Shown: positions 1-11,970, numbered from the stretch's first letter. The stretch is 64,000 bases of DNA from Cichorium intybus (GCA_023525715.1 CM042013.1:84618494-84682493); one strand, 5' to 3'. The notes: generated by a model not told the origin, from the sequence alone. Translations and numbers: made by a program.

Positions 1-1088
1 TGCTTCTCCCGGAATCAATTACTTGACTCTGAGTATCGTCTCACTCAAGCAGATGTTCTGAAGGTATATATCTGTCCATGTTGCTTTCTTTTGATGATTC
101 AGTTACTCCCACTGGTTTTTAGACCAGGTGTAAAATCAATCAAATTCTCACATGGACTATGTCTCGCCCTAAGGTTCTCTTGTTTGGCAGCAACCGGGCT
201 CACCAATGCTTCCAAGTAGTCGAGTTGCGTATCCGTACCAACTTTAGTGTTTTACCACTAATCGGTATGTCACCCAGATCATAACTACTTATGACGGTGA
301 TCAATACTACCGGTCAATAGAAGAGTATGTCAGGTTAGACAGGAATCCTATTCCTGGTCAAGGCCTAGTGATGACTAAAGGTTCTTTCAATTGGCCAATC
401 CTGAACTCATTTAGGATTACTCTTACTCCCATTGTTTCCTGAGAATCTGAGTTCTTTCCAAAAGAACTCTTCTTTCAAAGTTACAGTCGGGATAGCCAAT
501 GAAACGACATTGCTGATTAGGTACAGGCTAGTCATTAGGTTCGGACGAACACAACATGACCCTGGACTTTATATGTGCAAGTGGATGATCCCAACTTTAC
601 ATTTCAGACAGTGTCTGCATAACCTACTTAGTCTAAGATGTGGTCGGAATATGGTTTCTATGGTCTGACTGGTTGAATATTCAATTCATCGAAGAACTTA
701 TTAGAAATGTATCTTATACATCGAGGATCGAACTATTTCGACCAATGCTCCATCATCTTCCCTAAGATACATTATAACCATTAATGTTCTTGGAAGAGGA
801 TAAACTGTGAAACATTTTCTTAGTCTATGTTGTCACTCAGGTTCTGTTGATCTTATACTTCCTTTGAAATCCTTGAATACTTCAAGGTTTCAATCAATCA
901 CTCATTCTGATAAGCGAAGCCATATTTGTCATACTAATTGGCAAATATCATGAAGTATAACTAATTGTGTTGTGTTCGAAGATTCGGGCAATACACAGAA
1001 ACTTATGTGTCTGTTGCTTAAAATCTTAATATCTTTTACATCTCCATGTAAATTTTTGACTTTGTTAATTTTGTTCAAGATATGCAAT
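1..1088 (-). other. Degraded interior of copia D, no gene
   Basis: No convincing open frame is present. By position it should hold the integrase or downstream pol region of copia D, but decay is too strong for me to align it by eye. Short frames here are uninformative. Confidence 0.4.
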
Positions 1089-1350
1089 CATCACCTGACT
1101 CTAAGTTAACTGATTCCAAAATCCTATCCTCTGGATCTTTGGGTCACTCATTTCTTGCCACATGTGCTTTATAAAGAACTTAATCATCATGTGACTTTAA
1201 GTCAAATAATTCCAAAGTCCTGTCCAAATGGATCTTTGGGTGATTCATTTCTTGCCACACATGTTTTTATTAAGAACTCAATTCATCATGTGACTCTAAG
1301 TCAAATGATTCCAAGGTCCTGTCCAACTGGACATTTGGTTGAATTGATCT
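1089..1350 (-). repeat. Three tandem copies of a gag-pre-integrase segment
   Basis: Three direct repeats of about 96-99 bp start at 1089, 1185 and 1284 (the last partial). Each holds a variant of gactctaagt..gattccaa..cct followed in units 1 and 2 by a catttcttgcca patch. The same string, antisense, occurs at 29870-29940 in copia A, where it encodes the zinc-finger stretch before the integrase. This is therefore a decayed copia pre-integrase module that has become tandemly triplicated. Confidence 0.65.
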
Positions 1351-1913
1351 TATAAGGTTTCTTTTAACAATCATAGAAAACACAATTCATGAATCCAAAC
1401 ACTTTGGATGCATCATTACCATTCATGCAATTAACACACTCATACAACATTTCAAGGATAAATTAACTAAACATGTATTAAAAGAAAATTTAACATTTTA
1501 TAAAACCGAAAAAAATATCCTTGAACAATGTACTGTATGACAAACAATGTTGCTTGCATCTAATAAGCTAATAACATGATTGTAATATCTAACTAAACTT
1601 CAAAACTGCATGAGCTGGAGATTCAATCCAAATGTGCTCCTATGCACCAAAGTCCCGTACCCTACTAATTCCCTGCATACAAACCAAAATGTGACTATCA
1701 CATCATGCATTAAGGAATCATGGATCAGGAGTTTTGAGGTTTTTTGTAAGACCCGTTCCGCCAAGTCGCGGCCCGGAGGAATCCGTGGCGCGGCTTTAGG
1801 AAGAATCTAGAATCGCGTAGGATTTGTACGCGCGGTGCGGTTCTAAAGAACCCGCGGCGCTGTGCGCCTCTAATATGAAAACCCTAATTTGGATGTACAC
1901 GCCTATATAAAGG

Positions 1914-1920
1914 ACCCCAG
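1914..1920 (+). promoter_or_regulatory. TATA box of chromovirus 5' LTR
   Basis: TATATAA lies in the context gcctatataaaggacccc, identical in the 3' LTR. It is the likely start of the genomic RNA some 25-35 bp downstream. Confidence 0.7.
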
Positions 1921-2718
1921 CCCTAGGGTTCATGTTTTTGGAAGTTCTCTGGAGAGGAGTCGACTGGTTTCAGCAGAGGCTCTTCGGTTCTAAGGCTTTG
2001 AAGGTTTGAAGGAAGAGATACAACGTGGGGAAAGGCTTGTAGCCGATCGGGTGCATTCCTCTGTTTTCCAGAAACAAGATAAGAGGATCTACCTTTTGAT
2101 ATTTCATTTTATCCCGTCTTTATGGTGTTATCCCTTGATTAGTAATCTTAGATGACTTATAACACTTAGGGTTTGGACCAAGGACATGCATGGACTTGCA
2201 TGTCCATAAGGAAGTGATCTTAGGGTAGTTTCTGATCCCAGGAAGGGTATGGATTGAAACCCTAGTCGATGACTGAACTGATTTAGGGCTTATAAGACCT
2301 TGGATTAATACGAGTCCGCGGCACGGACAGGCTATGTCAGCGACGCGGGTTCGGCTAAGCCCCGTAACTATGTAGAGATAGCCGCGATGCGGAGGGTGAG
2401 AAGCCACGCCGCGGCGAGCGGCTGTTTGACCCAAAAGCTTAGTTTTAACCAGTGTTGGTTACTTAACATGGGGTCTGACCTTTAGGCAAGTCTATAGAAG
2501 TTTAGTCAGTGCTTGACATGTTGTAAATATGGGATATAGGTGTGTGGACGAGCTAGTGGAGATATTAAAGTATATCTGTGCGGTTTCGAATCAGGTGAGT
2601 ATCCTCACCTTACTATATGATGTTGCATGTTAGGCATCTTGTATGTTGTTTACAGTTATATGATTTGCTCTATATCTATGATTATTTGTAGTTGGGCTCA
2701 GTAGTGATGCGTGTCCCA

Positions 2719-2878
2719 TCGTAGCTGTTGTATGGCGAGTTGGACTATTGCCTTGTCCCATAGCTGTTGTATGATGGGCTGGGTCATAACTGGGAACCCA
2801 TAGCTGTTGTATGATGGGTAGAACCTTCCCGTGTCCATAGCTGTTGTATGATGGACGCCCGTAGCTGTTGTATGGCGG
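2719..2878 (+). repeat. Five hairpin units with invariant loop in 5' LTR
   Basis: The core TAGCTGTTGTATG occurs five times. Each copy is bracketed by short complementary arms that differ between copies: TCG/CGA, CCCA/TGGG, ACCCA/TGGGT, GTCCA/TGGAC and CCCG/CGGG. The loop is constant and the arms change in matched pairs. Confidence 0.8.
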
Positions 2879-3194
2879 GTAGGGTCGGGTCGTTCTCGAG
2901 GACGGGTTGTTTAATGTGTGGGCATGTATGGTAAATTGTGGACTCACTAAGCTTTAAGCTTACCCGTTGATTTTATAACATTTCAGGTATTTCAAATGAC
3001 AAAGGGAAGGGCAAGGCTTGACGGCAGGGCATCGCATACAAGGGATTTATTTTAATGAACTATGATATGATTTTCAAACGTTTCCGCTGTTGGTTTAATA
3101 AATATGTCGAACAGTTTTACTTTTTGGAATAAATATTTTGGAACCTTGGTAATAAATGAAATTTTATAATTTTGTAATTTGGGGTGTTACAAAT

Positions 3195-3206
3195 TAGTAT
3201 CAGAGC
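3195..3206 (+). promoter_or_regulatory. Primer-binding site, initiator Met tRNA type
   Basis: TAGTATCAGAGC starts three bases after the LTR end. It differs from the usual plant TGGTATCAGAGC by one base, a G-to-A change. Confidence 0.8.
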
Positions 3207-3964
3207 CTTGGTTTGAGAGATTTGGATGAACTGTATTGGGAATCCAAACTCAAACTTAGGACTGAACGATTTTGTCAAGAAAATGTTTTTGGAAAATTAA
3301 ATTAAAGTAAAAGAAGATGCGATGTGAACCGTCAGCCGAGCTCAAGTAAGTTTTGTGATTCCCAGTTACCCATGCCAAGTTTGTGTTATGTGATAAAACG
3401 TATTGTGCTAGGATGTAAAATTGCCTGGATAATATACTCTGTAGACTGTTTTGTGCCATATGTGCTGCTTTGGAATTTTATGCTACTGTCGTTAGGTTGC
3501 TTAGTGAATGCTGGTAGGTTATATACAATTAGGTTAAGATAGCCTAAGAATTTTTGGTCTGGCCTTACTGGCTGTTCCTTGTTTGGTTGTGACTTTAGGG
3601 TAGGATCAGTTATTGAAACGTCTATCTTATTCCTGATTGTGTACGGCTGTGCGTCCGTGAGGCGATTCGATGACATTAGCAGTAGTTCTCTTAGGCACGT
3701 GTGAGATGGAGAGTTAGATCAAAAGATTAGGCACCACGGTGTATGACCGTAGGAGTCATAGGAAATGGTTTAGTGTGTGTGTGACATTTTAGGAGGATGA
3801 TTGTCGAACTTGGAACAAGGGCGAATAGGTGTGGAAGGTAGTACCAGGCCAGTATTACCGAAAGCACAGGATTCACGCTTGAGTCAAGAGTAGTCAACTA
3901 AAGTCCTAGAAGGTCAAGTAGTTGGGTAGATAGGAGTGACCCGGGCATTGATATTAAAATTATT
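3207..3964 (+). other. Chromovirus leader between PBS and gag
   Basis: No open frame of substance. Untranslated leader of the element. I see no special repeat in it. Confidence 0.6.
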
Positions 3965-5117
3965 GTGCATTTTAGACTGCCAGTCACTCGAAGTAATAGT
4001 GGGCCAGATGCGGGTGCCTCGAGTAGGGGAAGACCGACTGATGAAAATCTCCGCAACCTGATGGCAGAGGAGGTATCGCGAGAAGTGTTGGCTGCGATAC
4101 CTCAGTTCTTTGGTACTATTAAAGCTGAGCTATGGGCAATGCTCGAGGAGCGACTGGCTACTCAGGGCACGTCAAGGGCCAGGGATGCAAGCTATAAGGA
4201 CTTTTCGGCTTGTTCGCCTCCGATGTTCGATGGGGGCAGGGATCCGATTGTCAGTATGCGGTGGATTTCCGCGGTAAAGGGTGCCTTCCGCACCTGTTCA
4301 TGTCCTGAGAACTCAAAGGTAACATTTGCGGTGAATCTTCTAAGAGAGGGTGCGAAAGATTGGTGGGAAATACGAACGAAAGATCTCACCCCTGCTCAGT
4401 TGGATGCGATCACGTGGCTGCAATTCAAGGAACAGTTCAAACTGGAGTATGTTCCACAAGTGGAAATGGAATGCTTGGCACAGGAATACCTGAATCTGAC
4501 CCAGACCATTGAGACGGTGACGGAGATCACCAAAAAGTTTAATGAGCGAGCACTCTTCTGTCCATAGTTTGCGGCAACTGAGCGCATGAGGATGACTCGA
4601 TATTTGGCAATGCTTCGTACGGACATTCGAGAAATTGTGTCTGCTGCTAGGCACCAAACTCTTACTCATATGATCGCAGCCGCTCGTGCCCGAGAGTTGG
4701 AATTGGAAACCCAACAATGGCAGAAGCGTCCGGCGCCTACTCAAACTCAGTAGGCGTCAAAGAAATTTCGAGGGGCAGACCAGGGAAAGCAAGGGCAAAG
4801 GAGCCAGGGTAAGTGTGGTAAATGTGGATGGAATCATGAGGGGCGTTGCTGGGTGTTAATATGCCATAAGTGTGGAAAGGAGGGCCACTATGCTAAAGAT
4901 TGTCGACAGGAGGTCAAGATTTGTTTTAATTGTAATCAGGTAGGCCACTTCAAGGCCCAGTGTCCCCCTCCGACTCAGGGAGTGGTTCAGAATCCGGCAC
5001 CCACTACACTCCAGATTACCGATGGTAGGCAGGGGAAAGGGGAAACCCCTAAATCCAAGGATCGAGCACTCGTTATGACCGCCGAGGAGGCACAGGATGC
5101 GCCCGACGTCGTTACGG
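3965..5117 (+). pseudogene. Chromovirus gag, two in-frame stops
   Basis: Encodes the particle protein of the retrotransposon. A retrotransposon gag domain is recognisable (FDGG..P near 4225, AVNLLREGAKDWW near 4330-4370). It is followed by zinc knuckles: one imperfect (CGKCGWNHEGRC, about 4814) and two CCHC boxes at 4862-4903 and 4922-4963. The frame is interrupted by TAG at 4565-4567 and TAG at 4751-4753, then continues in the same frame. No good ATG is seen at the expected start; the first in-frame ATG is near 4061, so the original start may be mutated. The coding frame leaves protein-like sequence at about 5117, where the candidate intron begins. Confidence 0.85.
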
Positions 5118-5185
5118 GTACTCTTTCTATACTTGCCTCGTGTTTGTGGTGTGTGTAATTAATATGTCTATTATGATTTGATTAG
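5118..5185 (+). other. Candidate 68-bp GT-AG intron between gag and pol
   Basis: The gag frame (frame 2) and the pol frame (frame 1) both read family-like protein up to the edges of this segment. It begins GTACTC and ends GATTAG, is T-rich near its end, and carries a stop in the gag frame at 5156-5158. Removing it would place gag and pol in one frame. Alternatively it is a 68-bp insertion: GGTACT-CTTTCT at its left and GGAACT-TTCT at its right form an imperfect direct repeat. Confidence 0.5.
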
Positions 5186-8100
5186 GAACTTTCTTAGTCA
5201 ACTCTACGGCTACCTTTGTACTATTTGATACGGGTGCTAGTCATTCTTTTGTGTCTGCCGTGTTGGGAAAAGGTTTCGGTATTACTTTAGGAACTCTTCA
5301 TCGGCCGTTAGAAGTAGAAATTACGGATGATAAAACCGTGCAAGCGACTAATGTTTATCGGGGATGCGAAGTAGTGATTCAAGGAATAAAGTTTCCTATC
5401 GATCTCATCCCTATACCGTTGAGTAACTCTCGAGTCATCATCGGTATGGATTGGTTGGGTCAGCATGAATCATGGATTGATTGTAAGAACAAACGAGTGT
5501 GGATTCAAACCCCAAGTGGGGGAGAGCTGGTTGTGCAGGGCGAGAGAAAGAATCGAGGTGTAGTTTTCTGTTCAGCTGCTAGGGCACGCAGACATTTTCA
5601 ACATGGAGGTTCGGGATTTGTGGCTTATGTTTTAGACACGCGAGAAAAGAAGCCACAGCAGAAAGCAGGTGATATACCGGTGGTTCGGGATTTTCCTGAT
5701 GTCTTTCCCGAGGACCTGCCTGGCATACCGCCAGAGAGACAGGTGGAATTTAAGATCGACTTAACTCCCGGTGCGGCTCCGATAGCTAAAGCACCGTATC
5801 GTCTTGCGCCTCCAGAAATGCTGGAGTTGTCTATTCAACTTCAGGAATTACTGGATAAGGGATTTATTCGACCCAGTTACTCACCGTGGGGAGCGCCTAT
5901 TTTGTTTGTTAAGAAGAAGGATGGTTCCAATAGGATGTGCATAGATTATTGTGAGCTGAACAAGCTTACGGTGAAGAATCTATATCCATTACATCGCATC
6001 GACGATTTATTCGATCAACTGCAGGGGGCTTCGTGGTTTTCAAAAATTGATTTACGGTCAGGATACCATCAAATGCGAGTACAGGAGGAAGACATCCCAA
6101 AAACGGCTTTTCGGACGAGGTACGGCCACTTCGAGTTTGTAGTGATACCGTTTGGACTGACCAATGCCCCTGCAGCTTTTATGGACTTAATGAATCGGGT
6201 GTGTCGACCGATGTTGGATCGATCGGTTATAGTTTTCATTGACGATATCTTAGTTTAATTTCGGAGCAGGAAGCAACACGAACAGCATTTAAGGGAAGTA
6301 CTGGAGACCTTAAGGAAGGAGAAGCTTTATGCAAAATTATCCAAGTGTGACTTTTGGCTGCAGGAGGTCCAGTTTTTAGGTCACATCGTCAACGAGCAAG
6401 GAATCATGGTAAACCCGGCTAAGGTGGAGGCCGTGATGCGGTGGGAGGTTCCGAAAACTCCCTAGGAGATTAGAAGTTTCTTGGGTCTGGCTGGTTATTA
6501 TCGTCGTTTCATCCAAGACTTCTCAAAGGTTGCAGTACCTTTGACTCGGCTAACTAAGAAAAACGCTGCTTTTCGGTGGGGTGAGGAGCAGCAGCAAGCT
6601 TTTGAGACTTTGCGGCGGAAATTGTGTGAAGCTCCAGTTTTGACTCTGCCTGAAGGCATGGAGGATATGGTAGTTTATTGTGATGCATCTATCTCTGGGA
6701 TGAGGGCAGTCTTAATGCAACGAGGCAGGGTGATTGCTTACGCCTCGCGACAATTGAAGCCCCATGAGGCTAACTATCCTACTCATGATTTGGAATTGGG
6801 AGCGGTGGTCTTTGCTCTCAAGATTTGGAGACACTATTTGTATTGAGTGAAGTGTATCAACTATACCGATCACAAGAGTTTAAAGTATCTGATGGATTAG
6901 GCCAATCTCAATATGAGACAGAGGAGATGGTTAGATGTATTGAAAGACTATGATTGTGAGATACACTATCACCCTGGAAAGGCCAATGTGGTAGCGGATG
7001 CGTTAAGCCGTAAGACTTCAGGTACACCCCTTCGAGGCGTTTGTCTAAGGATGACAATTGTGACACCGCTGCTTGAGCTGATAAGGAAGGCTCAGGGAGA
7101 AGCAAGCAAGAGCGAGAATCAGAAAGGTGAGAGAATTATGGGTCAGTTGGCAGCTATGGTCAAAGATAGTAGAGATTTGTTAACTTGCCATGAGAGAATT
7201 CGGGTACCGAAGCTGGGCGGGGTTCGTCAAACCCTATTGGAGGAGGCACATAAATCCAAGTTCTCTATCCACCCTGGAGCAACTAAAATGTATAGGGATC
7301 TGCGCGAATTTTATTGGTGGCCAGGCATGAAAAGGGAAGTAGCTTGGTTTGTCGAAAGATGCATGACCTGTCGTAGGGTCATGGCCAAGCACCAATGGCC
7401 TCATGGTAGATTGCAGCTTCTAGAGATCCCAGAATGGAAATGGGAGCATATCACAATGGATTTCATCACGAAGTTGCCAAGAACCGCTCGACATAAGGAC
7501 ACTATTTGGGTTATCGTGGATAGGTTGACTAAAAGTGCTCATTTCCTCCCCTTTCAGGAAACCTTCTCTGCAAAGGAATTGGCTAAGGTCTACGTAGATG
7601 AGATTATCTCATGACATGGTATACCGGTCTCGGTGATATCTGACCGGGATGCCCGATTTACGTCTAGATTTTGGAAGAAGTTTCATGAGGAATTAGGCAC
7701 TCGCATTCATTTCAGCACAACATATCATCCTCAAATGGATGGGCAGAGTGAAAGGACAATTCAAACATTGGAAGATATGCTTTGGGCATGCGTTATCGAT
7801 TTTGGCGGGAGTTGGGATTCCCATCTCCCTTTAGCTGAGTTTCCCTATAATAACAGTTATCACGCGAGCATTGGCAGGGCTCCCTTTGAAATGTTGTATG
7901 GAAGGAAATGTCGGACACCTATTTGCTGGGGCGAGGTTAGCCAGCAGGTATTGGGTAGTACTGAGGTAGTGCTCAAGACAACTGAGTTAATTCAGAAGGT
8001 TCGGGAGAGATTGTTAACGGCTCAAAGTCGACAGAAAAGTTATGCAGATCGGCGACGGTTCGATCTCGAGTTTCAAGTTGGGGATTATGTTCTTCTTAAG

Positions 8101-8460
8101 GTGTCACCTTGGAAGGGAGTCATTCATTTTAGGAAGCGAGGAAAGATTGGCCCTAGGTACATTGGACCTTATCGAATCATCGCGCGAGTAGGTAAGGTAG
8201 CTTATCGGTTGGAGCTGCTAGAGCAGCTTAGTCAGATTCACGACACGTTCCACGTTTCGCAACTCAGGAAGTGCGATACTGAGGAATCTACAATAGTGCC
8301 TTTGGAGGATATTCAATTAGACGAACGCCTAAATTATGTGGAGCGACCAATTGCCATCATTGAAAGGAAGATAAAGACTTTACGAAATAAAACAATAGGA
8401 TTAGTTAAGGTGCAGTGGCAGCATCGTAAAGGGTCCGATTGGACTTGGGAACCGGAGTAG
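5186..8460 (+). pseudogene. Chromovirus pol (PR-RT-RH-IN-chromodomain), six in-frame stops
   Basis: The retrotransposon polyprotein carries the replication and integration enzymes. Visible landmarks are the protease DTGA at 5227-5238, the RT active site with the DD pair at 6241-6246, an RNase H aspartate at 6682-6684, the integrase HHCC finger about 7249-7371, the integrase core with DRDARF about 7639 and its glutamate near 7750, and a C-terminal chromodomain about 8338-8457. All domains lie in one frame. That frame holds TAA 6256, TAG 6463, TGA 6844, TAG 6898, TGA 7612 and TAG 8458. The absence of frameshifts, with most stops one substitution from a sense codon, suggests decay mainly by point mutation. 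Family-like sequence continues a little past 8460 toward the polypurine tract. Confidence 0.92.
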
Positions 8461-8523
8461 GAAATGCGAAGGCATTACCCAGAATTGTTTGTAGGCGCGG
8501 ATTTCGGGGACGAAATCCAATTA

Positions 8524-8535
8524 AGTGGGGGAGAA
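8524..8535 (+). promoter_or_regulatory. Polypurine tract
   Basis: The purine run aagtgggggagaa lies immediately before the 3' LTR, the usual plus-strand primer site. Confidence 0.75.
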
Positions 8536-8536
8536 T

Positions 8537-9959
8537 TTCAAGACCCGTTCCGCCGAGTCGCGGCCCGGAGGAATCCGCGGCACGACTTTAGGATGAATCT
8601 AGAATCGCGTTGGATTTGTATGCGCGGCGCGGTGCGCCTCTAATATGAGAACCCTAATTCGGATGTACACGCCTATATAAAGGACCCCAGCCCTAGGGTT
8701 CGTGTTTTTGGAAGTTCTCTGGAGAGGAGTCGACTGGTTTCAGCAGAGGCTCTTCGGTTCTAAGGCTTTGAAGGTTTGAAGGAAGAGATACAACATGGGG
8801 AAAGGCTTGTAGCCGATCAGGTGCATTCCTCTGTTTTCCAGAAACAAGGTAAGAGGATCTACCTTCTGATATTTCATTTTATCCCGTCTTTATGGTGTTA
8901 TCCCTTGATTAGTAATCTTAGATGACTTATAACACTTAAGGTTTGGACGAAGGACATGCATGGACTTGCATGTCCATAAGGAAGTGATCTTAGGGTAGTT
9001 TCTGATCCCAGTAAGGGTATGGAGTGAAACCCTAGTCGATGACTGAACTGATTTAGGGCTTATAAGACCTTGGATTAATACGAGTCCACGGCGCGGACAG
9101 GCTATGTCAGCGACGCGGGTTCGGCTAAGCCCATAACTATGTAGAGATAGCCGCGACGCGGAGGGTGAGAAGCCACGCCGCGGCGAGCCGCTGTTTGACC
9201 CAAAAGCTTAGTTTTGACCAGTGTTGGTTACCTAACGTGGGGTCTGACCTTTAGGCAAGTCTATAGAAGTTTAGTCAGTGGTTGGCATGTTGTATATGTG
9301 GGATATAGGTGTGTGGACGAGCTAGTGGAGATATTAAAGTATATCTGTGCGGTTTCGAATCTGGTGAGTATCCTCACCTTACTATATGATGTTGCATGTT
9401 TAGCATCTTGTATGTTGTTTATAGTTATATGATTTGCTCTATATCTGTGATTATTTGTTGTTGGGCTCAGTACTGATGCGTGTCCCCTCGTAGCTGTTGT
9501 ATGGCGAGTTGGACTATTGCCTTGTCCCATAGCTGTTGTATGATGGGATGGGCGATAACCGGGAACCCATAGCTGTTGTATGATGGGTAGAACCTTCTCG
9601 TGTCCATAGCTGTTGTATGATAGACGCCCGTAGCTGTTGTATGGCGGGTAGGGTCGGGTCATTCTCGAGGACGGGTTGTTTAATGTGTGGGCATATATGG
9701 TAAATTATGGACTCACTAAGCTTTAAGCTTACCCGTTGATTTTATAACATTTCAGGTATTTCAAATGACAAAGGGAATGGCAAGGCTTGACGGCAGCGTA
9801 TCGCATACAAGGGATTTATTTTAATGAACTATGATATTATTTTCAAACGTTTCCGCTGTTGGTTTAATAAATATGTCGAACAGTTTTACTTTTGGAATAA
9901 ATATTTTGGATCCTTGGTAATAAATGAAATTTTATAATTTTGAAATTTGGGGTGTTACA
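8537..9959 (+). repeat. 3' LTR of the chromovirus
   Basis: Matches 1745-3191. The expected TG start reads TT (8537-8538), while the end GTGTTACA is intact. It has its own TATA box at 8674-8680. Confidence 0.92.
9487..9648 (+). repeat. Five hairpin units in 3' LTR
   Basis: Same array as in the 5' LTR. Here the first unit has CTCG/CGAG, one base pair longer than its 5' LTR counterpart. The fourth unit has lost one pair (GTCCAT against ATAGAC). Confidence 0.78.
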
Positions 9960-10268
9960 TTTTTAGATGTACCCGAGCTTTCAAAAAGATTCTGACCTTG
10001 GAGCGCCTTCCAATCTTTCCGTGACTGTATCCGATCCTATGGATTCCCAGTTTGAGACATCGAACAATTGGTCCAGACGATCTGGATCATTTCTTGATGC
10101 GCCTTAATACTGGACTCAATCCTGAAGCAGCTGAATCAATGGAAATATGCTTCTCCATGAATGATTCATACAGAGTCGATATTGAATGCATTTCCATGAT
10201 TGTCTTGATCTGGTTACCCTTTCTGTTCATCTGGATGAACAGATCAGCAAGTTGAGCTAATGCTTAAC
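9960..10268 (-). pseudogene. Copia D gag, middle fragment
   Basis: On the minus strand this encodes an MNRKG..IKTIMEMHS stretch, matching the MNRLEKTIMELHG segment of the copia A gag (about 30740-30790). It lies between the chromovirus target duplication (9960-9964) and that of the large-LTR element (TTAAC 10264-10268). It is degenerate, with stops. Confidence 0.6.
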
Positions 10269-11861
10269 TGTAATTGTAACATCCGTGTTTTGGGCCTACG
10301 AGTTTTGAGCTTAAACCGACAAATAGAATCTATTTTGTAAATAAAGAAAATAAATGAATAACTAAATTTAATATGTTGTTATATTTTATATTGTAAATAA
10401 ATAAGCCAAATATAGTTTTGGAATCTAATTGTAACCAAATGTGAAAAATTTTGTCATAAGGACTAAAAGTGTCATTTTGGCCAAACTTACCCTAAGTAGA
10501 TTTGAGTAGTCATGGATTTGGAAAAATTAGAAGATATTATGAAGGAATTGATGTGGAGTTTAAATTAGGTCAAATAATTCCTTGAATTAATATTAAGGAC
10601 CTAAACTGTGAGGAATTTTAGTGTAAGGGACCATTTGTGCCAAATTGGGAAACTAAGGGTTAGTGTTGACCTTGAGAATGACTCAAGTGAAATAAATAAT
10701 TATATTTGGGTCATAAGTGTAAACTTAGAGACTTCTAGTTAGAAGAATTGACTTTTGGGGTGTTGGGTGAAGAATGATCAAACTATAGGGACTAGTTTGC
10801 CAATTGTGAAAGATGTAGAGTTTTAGATGGGGGTTCTCCCCATTTCAGCCAAACATCACGTTTTTTAGAGAAGGAGAGGGAGAGAGTGGCGATTTTGAGT
10901 GATCTTGGAGGATTAATGCTAGAGTTTGAAGATTAATCAAAGTCCTTGAAGTTTCCCAGCAATCTAAGGTATAAACTCTCCTTTCTAGCTTTGGATTTCG
11001 AGTTTGAGTTTGAGGATTGGACCCAATTCGAGTTTCATGATGGGATGAGGTTCTTCCTATGATTCCCCAATGTTTATTTGATGTTTCTAAGTTGTTTGGA
11101 TCAACATCCAATCCATGGATGCTCTAGATCGAATTATTTGATTGATTTGGGTGTCATGAACCCTAGAATTTGGGGATTTGATGAATAGAGGAGGAATATT
11201 GAAATTGATGGATGATTATGGTAGTTTTGGATGAGGGGATTCATTTCTAATGATTTCCTAAGGATTCTAACCCTTGATTTGTAACCTTCAACCTTGGATC
11301 ACTCGAATATGGGAATTGGGTGTTGAAATGGGTTTTATTCATGTATATGATGAATGGATCTTTTGTTTAATTGATAAATGGGTTTATTGCATCAAGTTGG
11401 ATGTAATAGTGGAGTAAGAATCATTTCCTAAGGATTCCATGGAATGGAAGAAGGAATCTCCACTTGTAATCATCTATTGATGGATTGGAATTGGGTATTC
11501 CATGGGTTTAATCATTTGGACCAATGATTGGAATTGGAGATTCCATGAGGTTATCTTCTTTGGGTTTGTATGGGAATGATTCTCCTAAAAGATGACATTG
11601 GTTAAGGACTTAATTGGGTACTTGATGGTGTTAAGTGTAATGATTGACTTGGAACATAGTTCATGAATGACTTGTTAAGAGATAAGAACTTGAATTGTGA
11701 TTTTCATTAGTTTAAGTCATGAACACTTGGATTGGGAGTTGAATGCTTGTAAATGAGTTATTAAATGTGTATTTTCATGTATAATTGGTCTTGAGTTGAT
11801 TTGGAGCTTCAATTGGGTCAAAAGGGGGTTAAAATGACCAAAAACCAAGTTACTGCACAGC

Positions 11862-11970
11862 GTACACGACCCGTGTGCTGATACACGACCCGTGTAGGGT
11901 CTCTGGGGCTTCGGATCAGTTTTGCCCTGGGTCCTACACGACCCGTGTAGGGCTACATGACCTGTGTAGC
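11862..11970 (+). repeat. Cluster of TACACGACCCGTGTA palindromes
   Basis: Four copies or variants of ACACGACCCGTGT occur within 110 bp. The best is a 7-bp perfect stem with a 3-nt loop at 11934-11950. The 3' LTR holds the same cluster at 16521-16630. Confidence 0.75.

Larger units (their letters stand above)
1745..3191 (+). repeat. 5' LTR of the chromovirus
   Basis: Starts TGTAAGACCC and ends GTGTTACA, and is repeated at 8537-9959. It has a GC-rich first 120 bp, a TATA box, and a mid-LTR array of five hairpin units. A long open frame on the opposite strand (2120-2434) is not a gene; it is an LTR shadow also partly present in the 3' copy. Confidence 0.92.
1745..9959 (+). mobile_element. Ty3/gypsy chromovirus (Tekay-like), nested in copia D
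   Basis: Complete LTR-to-LTR element with 5-bp target duplication TTTTT at 1740-1744 and 9960-9964. LTRs are about 1447 and 1423 bp. The order gag, protease, reverse transcriptase, RNase H, integrase, chromodomain is that of Ty3/gypsy chromoviruses. The C-terminal chromodomain and the gag type suggest the Tekay/Del lineage. Eight in-frame stop codons make the copy non-autonomous. The LTRs remain very similar by eye; the largest difference is a block of about 22-24 bp near 1840-1862 that is missing from the 3' LTR. Confidence 0.93.

Noticed and set aside
432..668. 78-codon plus-strand frame near the window start
   Set aside because: It runs against the copia D orientation, and no family is recognisable.
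2120..2434. 104-codon minus-strand frame in the chromovirus LTR
   Set aside because: It lies in the LTR, has no known domain and is not preserved as a frame in the 3' LTR.
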